A stretch of DNA of 64,000 nt from Anaerolineae bacterium (lineage in GTDB: Bacteria; Chloroflexota; Anaerolineae; Aggregatilineales; UBA2796): positions 124,001 through 188,000 of the forward strand of contig JAHBVJ010000013.1 of NCBI GenBank assembly GCA_019637615.1. Reading direction: 5' to 3'. The notes under the pieces are model-generated. The model was not told where the DNA came from and did not search any database. It was given only the letters and a program-made list of their open reading frames with translations. Position numbers and translations under genes: made by a program. Of the stretch, positions 20,459-29,660 are shown one piece after another; the stretch's first letter is position 1, and each line of letters starts with the position of its first letter.

Positions 20459-22054
20459 ATGGCAGAAAATTCTTTCAGGCGAGATCCCATCATTAGCGGT
20501 AACGTCCCTCGAATCGAGCGACGACATCCAGAATGGCGAGGCTTGCTGGCTTCGTCCAACTTTCAGGGGCAACCCGTCAAAGGCGTGTATTTCTTTGCGG
20601 GTGAACGCGGCTCGAATGCCCCGCTGTATACATCACACCCACTTGATGAACGTGATGCGCATTGGAACAGCGATCCTTCAACACGTACATGGGTGATGGA
20701 TCGGTTGGTGAAGGCACATGTGAATACCGTCGTCATGAGCTATTGGAGCAACATGCCGCAGTGGTCACCGATGGAACTTGACCCATCCTCGTTGAAGGGT
20801 GTATTAGATGCCGTGCAGAATCGTCCGCTGGTCGTGATGCCCGCCATTGAAGGTGGGTTTGACCAAGAACATCCAGAGATTCCACACTGGGAATTTTCCG
20901 CCGAATTTCCTACCAACGCGGGCAAGGCCGCTCCCGGTCTCGTGGAACGCATCGGATGGCTTGCCGAGTTGTTCAAGGGACGCATGAATCTGTGGGCGCA
21001 GATGTATGACCGCGAAGGTTATGCACGTTACGCCGTCAATCTGCTGCATGTTGGCTCCGATGTGATGGATCAGAACGCGCCGAACGCCGATGAGATATTC
21101 GCGGCGGCCTTTGATACGGTGGCAGCCGTGGTGGAGCGACGGTTCAAGATACGCGTTGGATTTACGCTGGACGCTATCGGAGGGAAACGTTATTCCCCTT
21201 ATCCCCAATCGGCGGGCGCGGCGTTGGAACGTCATGCCTCCGTGCTCGCGATACAAGGGTTTGCCTCGGAGGTCTTTAGCGGCAAAGTGAAAAGTAATTC
21301 CCCTTGTCCGGCAGAAACGGATTGGCGGTTATGTCCTCCATACGACAACAATATCAGCAATCTGGAAACACTCGCGGATTGGAAACGCGCCGCTGTACGG
21401 GATTGGGTGCAGACTGGTGTGCCAGTGATCCTCGACGTGTCCAATGGCTTCGATGGGCGTATCGTGTGGAAAAAGGTCGGTGCTGGCTTCTGGGGCGATA
21501 ATCTTGATTACACAGAGGATCGGTGGCGGAACTGGTTGAGTTTGCTCAAGGGGCCGGGGATACGTGGCATCAGCTTTAACACATGGAACGGCTATACCGA
21601 AGGTTATGCCGCCGTACCAACGCGTGAACATGGCTTTACGGTCTATAACTGGCTGACCGATCTGTTGGAGCCACCACCGTGGGATTTTAGCCATATGCAC
21701 TATGTTAACGGTGCGCGTACGCATCGCGTGTATGGAGCCATCGGCGAAAAATGGATTCAGCTCGGCTCTGATCGCGGCTTCGGCGCACCCGTCAGCGACG
21801 AACTGCCGAGTACGTTCGGACGTATGCAGCATTTCACGGACGGCAAAATGATCTATTGGAGCAAAACGACTGGCGCACATGAACTGCACGGCATCATCGC
21901 CAAAACGTACCGCGAAGAGAACGGGGATGCGAGTTGCCTCGGCTTGCCAGTGAGCGATGAAGAGGCGAATGGATCAGGCCGTGTTTCTCATTTTCAGCAT
22001 GGTAGGATCGATTGGTATCCCGGCGATGCGCGGGGACGCATCACGTGTTGGTGA
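20459..22054 (+). CDS. Glycosidase-like TIM-barrel protein with LGFP repeats
   Basis: 531 residues from ATG 20459 (GGAG seven bases upstream), with no obvious signal peptide. Residues 1-410 look like a TIM-barrel glycoside-hydrolase-like domain (VKGVYFFAGERGSNAPLY, VNTVVMSYWSNMPQW, GIRGISFNTWNGYTEGY), possibly of the DUF5010 type. The last ~115 residues carry two LGFP-type repeats (IGEKWIQLGSDRGFGAPVSDE and a DASCLGLPVSDEE copy), which bind cell envelope polysaccharide in actinobacterial proteins. Catalytic residues are not assigned. It likely acts on an external glycan through non-classical export, but this is inferred. Confidence 0.7.
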   Translation: MAENSFRRDPIISGNVPRIERRHPEWRGLLASSNFQGQPVKGVYFFAGERGSNAPLYTSHPLDERDAHWNSDPSTRTWVMDRLVKAHVNTVVMSYWSNMPQWSPMELDPSSLKGVLDAVQNRPLVVMPAIEGGFDQEHPEIPHWEFSAEFPTNAGKAAPGLVERIGWLAELFKGRMNLWAQMYDREGYARYAVNLLHVGSDVMDQNAPNADEIFAAAFDTVAAVVERRFKIRVGFTLDAIGGKRYSPYPQSAGAALERHASVLAIQGFASEVFSGKVKSNSPCPAETDWRLCPPYDNNISNLETLADWKRAAVRDWVQTGVPVILDVSNGFDGRIVWKKVGAGFWGDNLDYTEDRWRNWLSLLKGPGIRGISFNTWNGYTEGYAAVPTREHGFTVYNWLTDLLEPPPWDFSHMHYVNGARTHRVYGAIGEKWIQLGSDRGFGAPVSDELPSTFGRMQHFTDGKMIYWSKTTGAHELHGIIAKTYREENGDASCLGLPVSDEEANGSGRVSHFQHGRIDWYPGDARGRITCW

Positions 22055-22058
22055 GCAT

Positions 22059-22102
22059 CGCGGATCGTCCGTGACTGTCGATCTCACGCTTGACGATCCG
22101 CG
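22059..22102 (+). terminator. 11-bp hairpin before ffh
   Basis: 22059-22069 and 22092-22102 are perfectly complementary (CGCGGATCGTC/GACGATCCGCG). It begins 4 bp after the stop of the LGFP gene. The right arm overlaps the -35 box of the ffh promoter, so terminator and promoter share sequence. Confidence 0.5.
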
Positions 22103-22118
22103 TCGTTTCCCCTACAAT
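22090..22118 (+). promoter_or_regulatory. Sigma-70-type promoter of the ffh operon
   Basis: TTGACG at 22090-22095, exactly 17 bases of spacer, then TACAAT at 22113-22118. It lies 44 bp upstream of the ffh ATG (22162). This is the best-matching promoter in the window. Confidence 0.75.
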
Positions 22119-22161
22119 ACTCCGTTTGCCGCACCTTATTGTGAGGCGAAAAAGGGTAGCG

Positions 22162-23520
22162 ATGTTCGAGAGTCTGACTAACAAACTTCAGGACATTTTT
22201 GACAGGCTCAGTCAGCGTGGCGTGCTCACCGAAGCGATGGTCGATGAAGCGCTGCGTGAAGTGCGTTTCGCGCTGCTGGAAGCCGATGTCAGTTTAGCGG
22301 TCGCCAAAGACTTCATCAAGCGTGTGCGTGAGCGGGCTATCGGCGCGGAAGTGCTGAAGGCGCTCAAGCCGGGGCAGATGGTCGTCAAGATCGTCCACGA
22401 AGAATTGGTGGCGACGCTTGGCGAAGCGGGCAAACTCAACCTGAACGGCCCGTCCCCACGTGTGATCATGCTGGTCGGGTTGCAGGGTTCCGGTAAAACG
22501 ACGACCGCCGCCAAACTCGCACTCAAGCTGCGCAAAGAAGGCCGCCGCCCGATGCTGATCGCGGCTGATACGCAGCGGCCTGCCGCTGTCGATCAATTGC
22601 GGACGCTGGCGAAACAGCTCAACATCGAGTTTTACGATGAGGGCACCAGTGCCACCCCGCCAGACATCGCCTATCGCGGCTTCAAGAAGGCCGAAGCGGA
22701 CGGCGTGACGGTGGTGATCATCGACACGGCTGGTCGCTTGCAGATCGATGAAACGCTGATGAACGAGGTGGCGGAAATCAAGCGCCGCACCAATCCAGCG
22801 GAAGTGCTGCTCGTCGCCAGCGCGATGATCGGTCAGGAAGCCGTCAAGGTGGCGGAAGGATTCAATACCAAAGTCGGCATCACGGGCATGATCCTGACCA
22901 TGATGGACGGCGATGCACGCGGTGGCGCGGCGATCTCGATGCGCGCGGCGACGGGCGTCCCGATCAAGTTCGTAGGCATGGGCGAAAAACCCGACGCGCT
23001 CGACGTGTTCTATCCAGAGCGCATGGCGGAACGCATCCTCGGCATGGGCGACGTAATGACGCTGATCGAAAAGGCACAAGAAGCCTTCGATCAAAAAGAA
23101 GCCGAGCGGATGGCAAAAAAGTTCATGAAGGCCGAGTTCAACCTCGATGACTTCTTGAGCCAGATGCAGCAGGTGAAAAAGATGGGGCCGATCAGCAACT
23201 TGCTGAACCTGATCCCCGGCCTGAGCCGCTATAAAGAAGAGATCGAAAACGCCAACGTCGATGATCAATTCAAGAAGTTGGAAGCCATCATCCGCTCAAT
23301 GACGCCCAGAGAACGGCGCGATCCCGGTGTGCTGAACGCTAACCGCAAAAAGCGCATCGCACGTGGCGCAGGGTACGTGAATTCAGAGAAAAATCCCGGT
23401 CGTGAACTGCAAGGTATTCAGGAGATCAACCAGCTCTTGAAGCAGTTCCGCGAAATGCAGCGGATGATGAAAATGGTGAAGGGTGGCAAGCTGCCGCCCA
23501 ACCTTATGAAAGGTTTTTAG
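22162..23520 (+). CDS. ffh: Signal recognition particle protein Ffh
   Basis: 452 residues from ATG 22162, with a start that matches the family (MFESLTNKLQDIFDRLSQRG). The N domain is at 1-85, and the G domain has P-loop GLQGSGKTTTAAKL, DTQRPAAVDQL, DTAGRL and the TKVGITGMILTMMDGDARGG stretch. A methionine-rich M domain (about 310-452) binds 4.5S RNA and signal sequences. It targets membrane and secretory proteins to FtsY. rpsP, khpA and rimM follow, a conserved translation-targeting cluster in many bacteria. Confidence 0.97.
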   Translation: MFESLTNKLQDIFDRLSQRGVLTEAMVDEALREVRFALLEADVSLAVAKDFIKRVRERAIGAEVLKALKPGQMVVKIVHEELVATLGEAGKLNLNGPSPRVIMLVGLQGSGKTTTAAKLALKLRKEGRRPMLIAADTQRPAAVDQLRTLAKQLNIEFYDEGTSATPPDIAYRGFKKAEADGVTVVIIDTAGRLQIDETLMNEVAEIKRRTNPAEVLLVASAMIGQEAVKVAEGFNTKVGITGMILTMMDGDARGGAAISMRAATGVPIKFVGMGEKPDALDVFYPERMAERILGMGDVMTLIEKAQEAFDQKEAERMAKKFMKAEFNLDDFLSQMQQVKKMGPISNLLNLIPGLSRYKEEIENANVDDQFKKLEAIIRSMTPRERRDPGVLNANRKKRIARGAGYVNSEKNPGRELQGIQEINQLLKQFREMQRMMKMVKGGKLPPNLMKGF

Positions 23521-23648
23521 GTCGTGTTTTTCTCGCGGGTGGGTCAGATCATGCGTGCTCCTTACCACGCCCCTCAGTCCCGTCGCGGTGTAGTAACAGT
23601 CGTCAGACATCAGTTGACCGTTCAATACAAGTAGGAGCAACGCTCAAA

Positions 23649-24041
23649 ATGGTTCGCATTCGTTTACGTCGTCAGGGTCTTAAAGGCCAGCCTATCTATC
23701 GCGTCGTCATCACCGACCGTGAGTCGCCCCGCAATGGTCGTTTCATTGAAGCGATCGGGACGTACAATCCCCGCACCGAGCCAATGGTGTTCGACATCGA
23801 TGAAGCCCGTGCGCTGTACTGGTTAAGCGTCGGTGCTCAACCGAGCGAAGGCGTGATGCCGCTGCTCAAGAAGTACGGCACCTATGGGCGCTTCGAGCGT
23901 TTGAAGAAGGGTGAAGCCACCCTCGAAGTGTTGGCGCAGGAAGGCGAACAAGCCAAGGCGACCACACAGCCCAAGACGCTCAAGACCACGCACACGATTC
24001 CGGCGGCGGGTCAGGGTCACTTCAAGCCCAAGGAAAAATAA
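23649..24041 (+). CDS. rpsP: 30S ribosomal protein S16
   Basis: 130 residues. The first ~85 are canonical bS16 (MVRIRLRRQGLKGQPIYRVVITD, GRFIEAIGTYNPR), followed by a ~45-residue charged extension (EKLKKGEATLE-type stretch, then PKTLKTTHTIP). The extension is longer than the E. coli protein (82 residues) but similar tails occur in several phyla. SD AGGAG is 11 bases upstream. It sits 128 bp after ffh, a gap large enough for an internal promoter. Confidence 0.97.
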   Translation: MVRIRLRRQGLKGQPIYRVVITDRESPRNGRFIEAIGTYNPRTEPMVFDIDEARALYWLSVGAQPSEGVMPLLKKYGTYGRFERLKKGEATLEVLAQEGEQAKATTQPKTLKTTHTIPAAGQGHFKPKEK

Positions 24042-24060
24042 GCTAACTTCCGTTAGCAAC

Positions 24061-24092
24061 AAAACGCCCGGTGCATGAGCGTCGGGCGTTTT
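24061..24092 (+). terminator. Hairpin-T terminator/attenuator after rpsP
   Basis: AAAACGCCCG at 24061-24070 pairs with CGGGCGTTTT at 24083-24092, then CTCTC. It lies between rpsP and khpA, only 31 bp before the khpA ATG, so it probably reduces rather than blocks read-through to khpA-rimM. Confidence 0.75.
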
Positions 24093-24123
24093 CTCTCGCG
24101 TAGCCTAGAAATGAGAGATTTTC

Positions 24124-24351
24124 ATGAAAGAACTCGTTGAATATATCGCCAAGTCGCTCGTAGATTACCCCGACGCGGTCGTGGTGGAAGAGAAGCGCGG
24201 ACGTTCCGGCTCGACGCTGATTTTGCATGTTGCTCCTGATGATGCAGGGCGCGTGATCGGCAAGTCGGGGCGGGTCGCCAACGCCATCCGCACCCTGATC
24301 CGCTCGGTTGCCATGCAGAATGGTGAACGTATTTCACTGGAAATCGAATAG
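24124..24351 (+). CDS. khpA: KH-domain RNA-binding protein KhpA
   Basis: 75 residues forming a single KH domain with the GxxG loop GKSG in DDAGRVIGKSGRVANAIRTLI and the family start MKELVEYIAKSLVDYPDAV. KhpA is a small RNA chaperone which in Gram-positives partners KhpB and influences cell elongation and division. Position between rpsP and rimM is the usual one. SD is GAGAG. rimM begins 9 bp after its stop. Confidence 0.95.
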   Translation: MKELVEYIAKSLVDYPDAVVVEEKRGRSGSTLILHVAPDDAGRVIGKSGRVANAIRTLIRSVAMQNGERISLEIE

Positions 24352-24360
24352 TACAGGCGC

Positions 24361-24966
24361 ATGACTGATTCCGCTGCCCAACCTCAATATTTACAACTGG
24401 CGCGCGTCCTGAAGCCGCACGGCATTCGTGGCGATCTACGTATTCAGGTCGTCACCAGTTTTCCCGAACGCATGATACATCTGGAGAAGGTTTTCGTCGG
24501 CCCCGCGCCGGAAAGCTATCGTGCCAGCCGCGTAGGGCTGAAGGCGTACCGTGTCACCAAATCGCACCACGACAAGAACGACCAGTGGCTGATCCATTTG
24601 CGTGGTGTTGATACGCGGGAAGCGGCGGACGCACTACGGGACATGCATCTGTTCGTGGCGCTGGAAGACGCCGTGCCGCTGGAAGCCGACGAATATTACA
24701 TGTTCCAACTGATGGGCTTGGACGTGTACAATGCGGCAGATAAGCAACTGCTCGGTAAGCTCGTAGATGTGCTGGAAACGGGCGCGAATGATGTATTCAT
24801 CGTGCGCGGTGAGCTGTATGGCGAAGTCTTGCTGCCTTTTATCGAAGGCGCAATCGAGTCGGTCGATCTGGCGGCGGGCAAGATCGTGATGCACTTGCCC
24901 GATGGTCTGCTGCCTGATAGCGGCGACACGGACGAGCCTGACGCTGACGCCGCTGACGAGCCATAA
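24361..24966 (+). CDS. rimM: Ribosome maturation factor RimM
   Basis: 201 residues: N-terminal beta-barrel (about 8-95, ARVLKPHGIRGDLRIQV) and C-terminal PRC-barrel (about 105-185, EYYMFQLMGLDVYN, VLPFIEGAIESVD). The acidic tail (SGDTDEPDADAADEP) is unusual but variable in this family. RimM binds S19 and assists 30S head assembly. The trmD and rplS genes that often follow are absent, and a flippase begins 7 bp downstream instead. Confidence 0.95.
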   Translation: MTDSAAQPQYLQLARVLKPHGIRGDLRIQVVTSFPERMIHLEKVFVGPAPESYRASRVGLKAYRVTKSHHDKNDQWLIHLRGVDTREAADALRDMHLFVALEDAVPLEADEYYMFQLMGLDVYNAADKQLLGKLVDVLETGANDVFIVRGELYGEVLLPFIEGAIESVDLAAGKIVMHLPDGLLPDSGDTDEPDADAADEP

Positions 24967-24973
24967 CGCCGAC

Positions 24974-26503
24974 ATGACTGCCCCACCTACAACCGAACCT
25001 GCCGTGACTCCCGATCCCCTGCGTGAGAGTCAGATTTCCCGCACGACCCGTAACCTGACTGCCGTAGCGATTTCGACTATTCTCGCCAACGGACTGCACT
25101 TCGTCTGGATCACCATTCTCGCCCGCTTGATCGGCGCGGAGACGTTCGGGCTGTGGAGCAAGATCACGGCCTTCGTGGGGATCGCGTCGGCACTGCCCGA
25201 ATTCAGCAGCAACCTAATCGTATTGCGGGATGTGGCACAGCGCCCCAAAGACGCGGGCAAGTACCTGAGCGCGACGCTGGTGATGCAACCGCTGCTCGGT
25301 TTGGTGGCAGCGATTGGCTTGATCATCGTCAGCCTGATCCTGCCCAACGATAGCGAGACGCGCATCCTGCTCGCCATCGCCTCGCTGTCGTTGATCATCG
25401 ATTCGCTCGGCACGATGGGGCACAACCAACTGCTCGCCATCGAGCAGATGACGTTGATGAGCGTGATCACCGTCGTGCATAAGGTCGCCTTGGTCGCGCT
25501 GGCGTTGCTGGCGGTATTGGGTGGCGCGGGCTTGGTCGGCGTGTACGTGGTGACCATTGGCGCGGGGCTGTTCCGCGCGGCGCTGTACTGGTGGGCGCTC
25601 CGGCGGCATGGCATCCGTCCGCAGTGGCCCGTCACACGTGAGATGATCACCTACATGTTCCGCAGCAGTTGGCCCATCGGCTTGAGCATCCTGCTGCAAG
25701 TGACCTACCGCTATATCAACTCGCTCATCGTGGCGACGGTACTCGGCAACACGGAAAACGGCTACTTTGGCGCAGCCTTCACCATCGTATTTGGCATCAT
25801 CGAACTGAGCAGTTCGACGGTGCTGGTAGCGCTGTCGCCGTTGATGTCGCGCTTAGCCAGTTCTCAACGCGATCAACTGCGAGCGTTGGTGGATAACTTC
25901 GCCTTCCTGACGATTGCGCTGGCGCTGCCACTAGGCGTTGGAATTTCGCTGCTGGCAGGCAAACTGTCGGCACTGTTGTTCCCCGGCTTTCTCGGCACCG
26001 CCGCCATCCTAGAGATCATGATCTGGCAGGGCGTGTTTGCGATGGTCGGGGATATTTATTCGCAAGCGCTGGTCGTGCAAGATAAGCAGAACGTGGTATT
26101 TCTGATCCGCGTCGGTGGCATCGTCTCGAATCTAGCCTTGAACGCGCTGCTGCTGCCGTACTTCGAGTCGGCACGTGGGGCGGCACTGGCCTCGCTCGGC
26201 GCGCAGATCGTGATGGTCGGCTGGATGCTGGTCGATTACCGACCGGATTCGGCAGCGATCCAGCGCTTTGGCGGGCGCTTGATCCGCGTGCTGGTGGCGG
26301 GTGTGGGCATGAGCGCGGTGATTATCTTGCTGCAAAACGCTAATCTATTCGTGGCGGGGCTTATTGGGGTGGCTGTGTACGGCGCGGCGATCCTCATCTT
26401 GCGCGCCTTCGCGCCGGAACACTGGCAGCTTGCTGCGAACGTCGCCAGAGCCGTCCCCGGCATCGGCCCCACGCTCGGACGACTGATCACGCGTCTGGCG
26501 TGA
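24974..26503 (+). CDS. Polysaccharide flippase (MOP superfamily)
   Basis: 509 residues from ATG 24974, 7 bp after rimM. About 12-14 transmembrane helices are visible, with the MOP/Wzx-type sequence NGLHFVWITILARLIGAETFGLW at the first helix pair and a later GFLGTAAILEIMIWQG. It should flip a lipid-linked oligosaccharide or related lipid across the membrane. No glycosyltransferase or polymerase genes flank it, so it is probably in the operon by chance of insertion. Start upstream at 24902 would overlap rimM and is rejected. Confidence 0.85.
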   Translation: MTAPPTTEPAVTPDPLRESQISRTTRNLTAVAISTILANGLHFVWITILARLIGAETFGLWSKITAFVGIASALPEFSSNLIVLRDVAQRPKDAGKYLSATLVMQPLLGLVAAIGLIIVSLILPNDSETRILLAIASLSLIIDSLGTMGHNQLLAIEQMTLMSVITVVHKVALVALALLAVLGGAGLVGVYVVTIGAGLFRAALYWWALRRHGIRPQWPVTREMITYMFRSSWPIGLSILLQVTYRYINSLIVATVLGNTENGYFGAAFTIVFGIIELSSSTVLVALSPLMSRLASSQRDQLRALVDNFAFLTIALALPLGVGISLLAGKLSALLFPGFLGTAAILEIMIWQGVFAMVGDIYSQALVVQDKQNVVFLIRVGGIVSNLALNALLLPYFESARGAALASLGAQIVMVGWMLVDYRPDSAAIQRFGGRLIRVLVAGVGMSAVIILLQNANLFVAGLIGVAVYGAAILILRAFAPEHWQLAANVARAVPGIGPTLGRLITRLA

Positions 26504-26544
26504 TCAGCATCTCGATAGTCACTTTGGGAAAACGCGCCTGAGTT

Positions 26545-26568
26545 TGTTGCCAGTCATGTTGCCAGTCA
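26545..26568. repeat. Two perfect 12-bp tandem copies
   Basis: TGTTGCCAGTCA occurs at 26545-26556 and again directly at 26557-26568, in the 74 bp between two convergent genes. No other copies were noticed nearby. Confidence 0.8.
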
Positions 26569-26577
26569 ACGCACGGG

Positions 26578-27120
26578 TTATTCCCAATTGATGTGGATAA
26601 CTGTTACTTCGCCGCCCTCATCTCTGCGAACAACATTATCGTCATATTTCACCGTGAACGGGGTTTTCAATAGTTTGCGCGCGTAGGCGTAAAAAATGCC
26701 GTACATCAGGTCATCGGGATAGGGCGTTGTCACGGTGATCCGGATGTGATGGGGATCTACCATTTCCGTCTTGATCATTTCCGAGGTGGTGTTACGATGT
26801 CGCTGCTGCCAGATGCGCGAGTAGGTCAGTAGCAAAGCATCCAACGACATTTTTTTCATTTCTGGTGGAAGATTGTCGTACCCATATTCGGTTGCCGCCA
26901 TCCCGATTGCAACAAAATTAAACATCGAACCCGGTAATTCGCTGATGTCACTAAAAACATCCAGCATTTTCTGTACCGGATACCATTGGGATTGATCGAT
27001 CTGATCTAGTTTGTGTTTTTCGAGGACGGGCTGGATTTGCTCATGTTCAAGGTTGGTGAACAGGGGAATGATGGCGGTTCCGGTTACTTGGATGTTGGGG
27101 TCACACGTGTAATGAGGCAT
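26578..27120 (-). CDS. Hypothetical protein, 180 aa
   Basis: A soluble alpha/beta protein without signal peptide or membrane segment. Features are a conserved-looking start (MPHYTCDPNIQVTG), WYPVQKMLDVFSDI in the first third and a C-terminal beta region with ITVTTPYPDDLMYGIFYAYARKL. The pattern of a helical first half and a beta-rich end resembles V4R/heme-NO-type small sensor proteins, but this is only a topological impression. The gene is convergent with the flippase and divergent from hemH. Confidence 0.6.
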   Translation of the reverse strand: MPHYTCDPNIQVTGTAIIPLFTNLEHEQIQPVLEKHKLDQIDQSQWYPVQKMLDVFSDISELPGSMFNFVAIGMAATEYGYDNLPPEMKKMSLDALLLTYSRIWQQRHRNTTSEMIKTEMVDPHHIRITVTTPYPDDLMYGIFYAYARKLLKTPFTVKYDDNVVRRDEGGEVTVIHINWE

Positions 27121-27422
27121 AAGTGCTACTCCTGTGGATGCTTGAAACGATGTATTGCATTGAGTTGCATTGCGATTTTTATCGTATCTTAATTGTATTC
27201 AGGTTCACCTCGAATCTACGGCGGACACCCATGAATAAGGCATGAATTTTGTATCGAAGCTACCCATGATCTGTCGTAACGAGATATATCTGTGAGGTAG
27301 CCCCAACTCTGCGGCGCATGACAATCCTCCCTAAAACCTATGCAAATCTACATAAATTTGTAAAAACTACAGAATTCTGTATATAGTTTGAAGTATCTCA
27401 GTGTCACGGAAATGTACAAATA
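27121..27422. other. Gene-free stretch between divergent genes
   Basis: 302 bp upstream of both the hypothetical gene and hemH. Near hemH there is an AT-rich segment containing the palindrome ACAGAATTCTGT (27369-27380), which could be an operator. Confidence 0.45.
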
Positions 27423-28544
27423 ATGGGCAGCTATCTTGGTTCCACAGTTCAGGCTCAATCGCTATCCACGATGCGGACTGGCCTGCTGATCACCAATCTC
27501 GGTACGCCGGATGCGCCTACGCCTAGCGCCGTCCGACGCTATCTCGCTGCGTTCATGGCTGATCCGCGCGTGTTCGAGTTCCCGAAAGCGTTGTGGTGGC
27601 TGCTGGTACATGGGGTGATCCTGAATACACGTCCGCGCAAATCCGCCGCCAAGTATGCGTCGATCTGGACGCCGGACGGCTCACCGATGGCGGTCATCAG
27701 CAAGCACCAGCAAGCCGCGATCCGCGCACAATTGCGGGCGCAACTGCTGACCGAGATGCCGGTAGCCTTGGGGATGCGTTATGGCAATCCATCCATCGAG
27801 AGCGCGTTGGAAGAACTGCGACAGGCAGATGTCCGGCGCTTACTGGTACTGCCACTGTATGCGCAATATTCAGCGACCACGGTTGCTTCGACCTACGATG
27901 TGGTCTTTGATGTGCTCAAACGCTGGCGCTGGATGCCCGAAGTGCGCACGATCACGCACTATCACGACGATCCGGCCTATATCGAGGCGTTGGTGAACAG
28001 CATCCGTGCCTATTGGTCAGCGCAGCCGCCGCCGGAAAAACTGCTATTTTCGTTTCATGGGCTGCCGCAGCGCTATTTCACGGCGGGCGATCCGTATTAC
28101 TACCAGTGCATGAAAACGGCTGAACTGGTGGCGCGGCAGCTCGATCTGCCGGAGGCGCAGTACGGCGTGGCATTTCAATCGCGCTTCGGCTCCGAACCGT
28201 GGATGCAGCCGTACACCGACGAAACATTGATCGCGTGGGGCAAGGCGGGCGTCAAAAGCGTGCATGTCGTTTGTCCGGGGTTTTCCGCCGACTGCTTGGA
28301 AACACTCGAAGAGATCGAAGGCGAGAATCGCGAGAATTTCCTGCACGCGGGCGGGCAATCGTATGGCTATATTCCGGCGCTAAATGATGCGCCCGATCAC
28401 ATCAATGCGCTTACTAACCTTGTTATCAGAAATATGATCGGCTGGCCCGATCTGGATCATGTCGTGCAAACGCTCAACGCGAAGCACATCGGCTTGGCCT
28501 CCCAACCAGCGCCAGAGATGGTGCGTGTTGGCATCGAACAGTAA
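27423..28544 (+). CDS. hemH: Ferrochelatase
   Basis: A 373-residue enzyme that inserts Fe(II) into porphyrin at the end of heme synthesis. The start MRTGLLITNLGTPDAPTPSA, active-site histidine in SFHGLPQRY and glutamate in GFSADCLETLEEIEGENRE are all present. The true start may be the ATG at 27471, giving the family-typical beginning; the 16 extra residues of the 27423 start have no support beyond the codon. A cysteine in the CMKTAEL helix follows DPYYYQ. The gene stands alone without other heme genes. Confidence 0.95.
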   Translation: MGSYLGSTVQAQSLSTMRTGLLITNLGTPDAPTPSAVRRYLAAFMADPRVFEFPKALWWLLVHGVILNTRPRKSAAKYASIWTPDGSPMAVISKHQQAAIRAQLRAQLLTEMPVALGMRYGNPSIESALEELRQADVRRLLVLPLYAQYSATTVASTYDVVFDVLKRWRWMPEVRTITHYHDDPAYIEALVNSIRAYWSAQPPPEKLLFSFHGLPQRYFTAGDPYYYQCMKTAELVARQLDLPEAQYGVAFQSRFGSEPWMQPYTDETLIAWGKAGVKSVHVVCPGFSADCLETLEEIEGENRENFLHAGGQSYGYIPALNDAPDHINALTNLVIRNMIGWPDLDHVVQTLNAKHIGLASQPAPEMVRVGIEQ

Positions 28545-28591
28545 GCATATTTCCATTCGTCAAAGCGTCCGCAGGTGGCTCCTTCGGCTCC

Positions 28592-28621
28592 CCCCTCCTC
28601 GCAGTAGTTGGCAAGGAGGGG
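28592..28621. terminator. Hairpin between convergent genes
   Basis: CCCCTCCT at 28592-28599 pairs with AGGAGGGG at 28614-28621, between hemH (stop 28544) and the minus-strand regulator (stop 28663). Confidence 0.55.
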
Positions 28622-28662
28622 AGAAGGGCGCGCTCGTTCGATGCAGCATAATGAGGTTGGCG

Positions 28663-29349
28663 TTAACGCCCCGCGAAACGATAGCCGACGCCGCGTGAGG
28701 TCAGAATGTAATCGGGGCGGTTCGGATCATTCTCGATTTTCTGGCGCAGGTAATGGACGTACAGCTTAAGGCTGTCGATAGCGTCGCCATATTCCGGCCC
28801 CCATGCTTCTTTAACCAGCTCCGAGCGCGTGATCACACGTCCAGAATTGCGCACCAATACGCCTAGCAAATTGAATTCTTTGGGCGTTAGGTGGACTTGC
28901 TTGTTATGCACACGTACTTCGCGGTTCATGAAGTTGATGCGGAATTCGCCGCCATCGAAGACCAATTCTTCGGAGACGGGCGGAGTCGGCGCGCGGCGCA
29001 GATGCGCCTTGATGCGGGCGACGAGTTCATCATTGTCGTAAGGCTTGACCACGTAATCATCCGCGCCGAGTTCCAGGCCGCGCACCACGTCTTTGACTTC
29101 CGTGCGGGCGGTCAGGAAGATGATCGGCACATCGGACAGTTCACGCAGACGGCGGCACAATTCCCAACCGTCCATATCCGGCATCATGATGTCCAGCAAG
29201 ACAAGATCGGGGTGCGTGCGGTAGGCTTTGCGCAGCCCATCTTCCGCGCGGTATGCCTTGATCACCTCGTATCCACGCCGTTCAAGCAGCATGGTAATAA
29301 GTTGGACGGTAGTTTCTTCATCGTCAATGACGAGTATTTTTTCTGCCAT
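28663..29349 (-). CDS. OmpR/PhoB-family response regulator
   Basis: 228 residues. A fully canonical receiver is at 1-118 (VIDDE, LVLLDIMMPDMDGWEL, FLTAR, VVKPYDNDEL), with a winged-helix output at 130-226 (VHLTPKEFNLLGVLVRNSGRV and GVGYRFAG). GGAG is well placed upstream of ATG. No cognate kinase is adjacent, so it is an orphan regulator here. It is divergent from the molybdopterin oxidoreductase gene, which it could regulate. Confidence 0.95.
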   Translation of the reverse strand: MAEKILVIDDEETTVQLITMLLERRGYEVIKAYRAEDGLRKAYRTHPDLVLLDIMMPDMDGWELCRRLRELSDVPIIFLTARTEVKDVVRGLELGADDYVVKPYDNDELVARIKAHLRRAPTPPVSEELVFDGGEFRINFMNREVRVHNKQVHLTPKEFNLLGVLVRNSGRVITRSELVKEAWGPEYGDAIDSLKLYVHYLRQKIENDPNRPDYILTSRGVGYRFAGR

Positions 29350-29660
29350 TACCGCATCTCCTCATTTCATAGCGATTCAAACCAAAAAAGTAAATTTCGT
29401 TTGGGAACTCTAACATATAGCATGATCTTGAGCAAACAGATTCTAACAAAACTGCCTACTTTGGTTTGTTTCTGTACAAAACCGTCACAAAATTCATAAA
29501 TCGAAGTCCGCGTCATCGGCGTGTAACGATTAAGCTATAATCTGGGACGAAAATGAAGTAGAGTGATGGATCGTAATAATCGGCGGCGATCGCACGTCTC
29601 CACTTGCGAACTGAAGCTCTGCCAACTGAACTTGTGCTGTAGAGAGAGAAGGTACGCGTC
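29350..29660. other. Divergent intergenic region with one clear -10
   Basis: 311 bp between the orphan regulator and the oxidoreductase. A perfect TATAAT at 29535-29540 (context GCTATAATCT) points toward the oxidoreductase, giving a leader of about 115 nt. I see no gene or RNA structure. Confidence 0.45.

Noticed and set aside
26545..26568. Attachment site or transposon end from the 12-bp tandem repeat
   Set aside because: No integrase, transposase or flanking duplication nearby.
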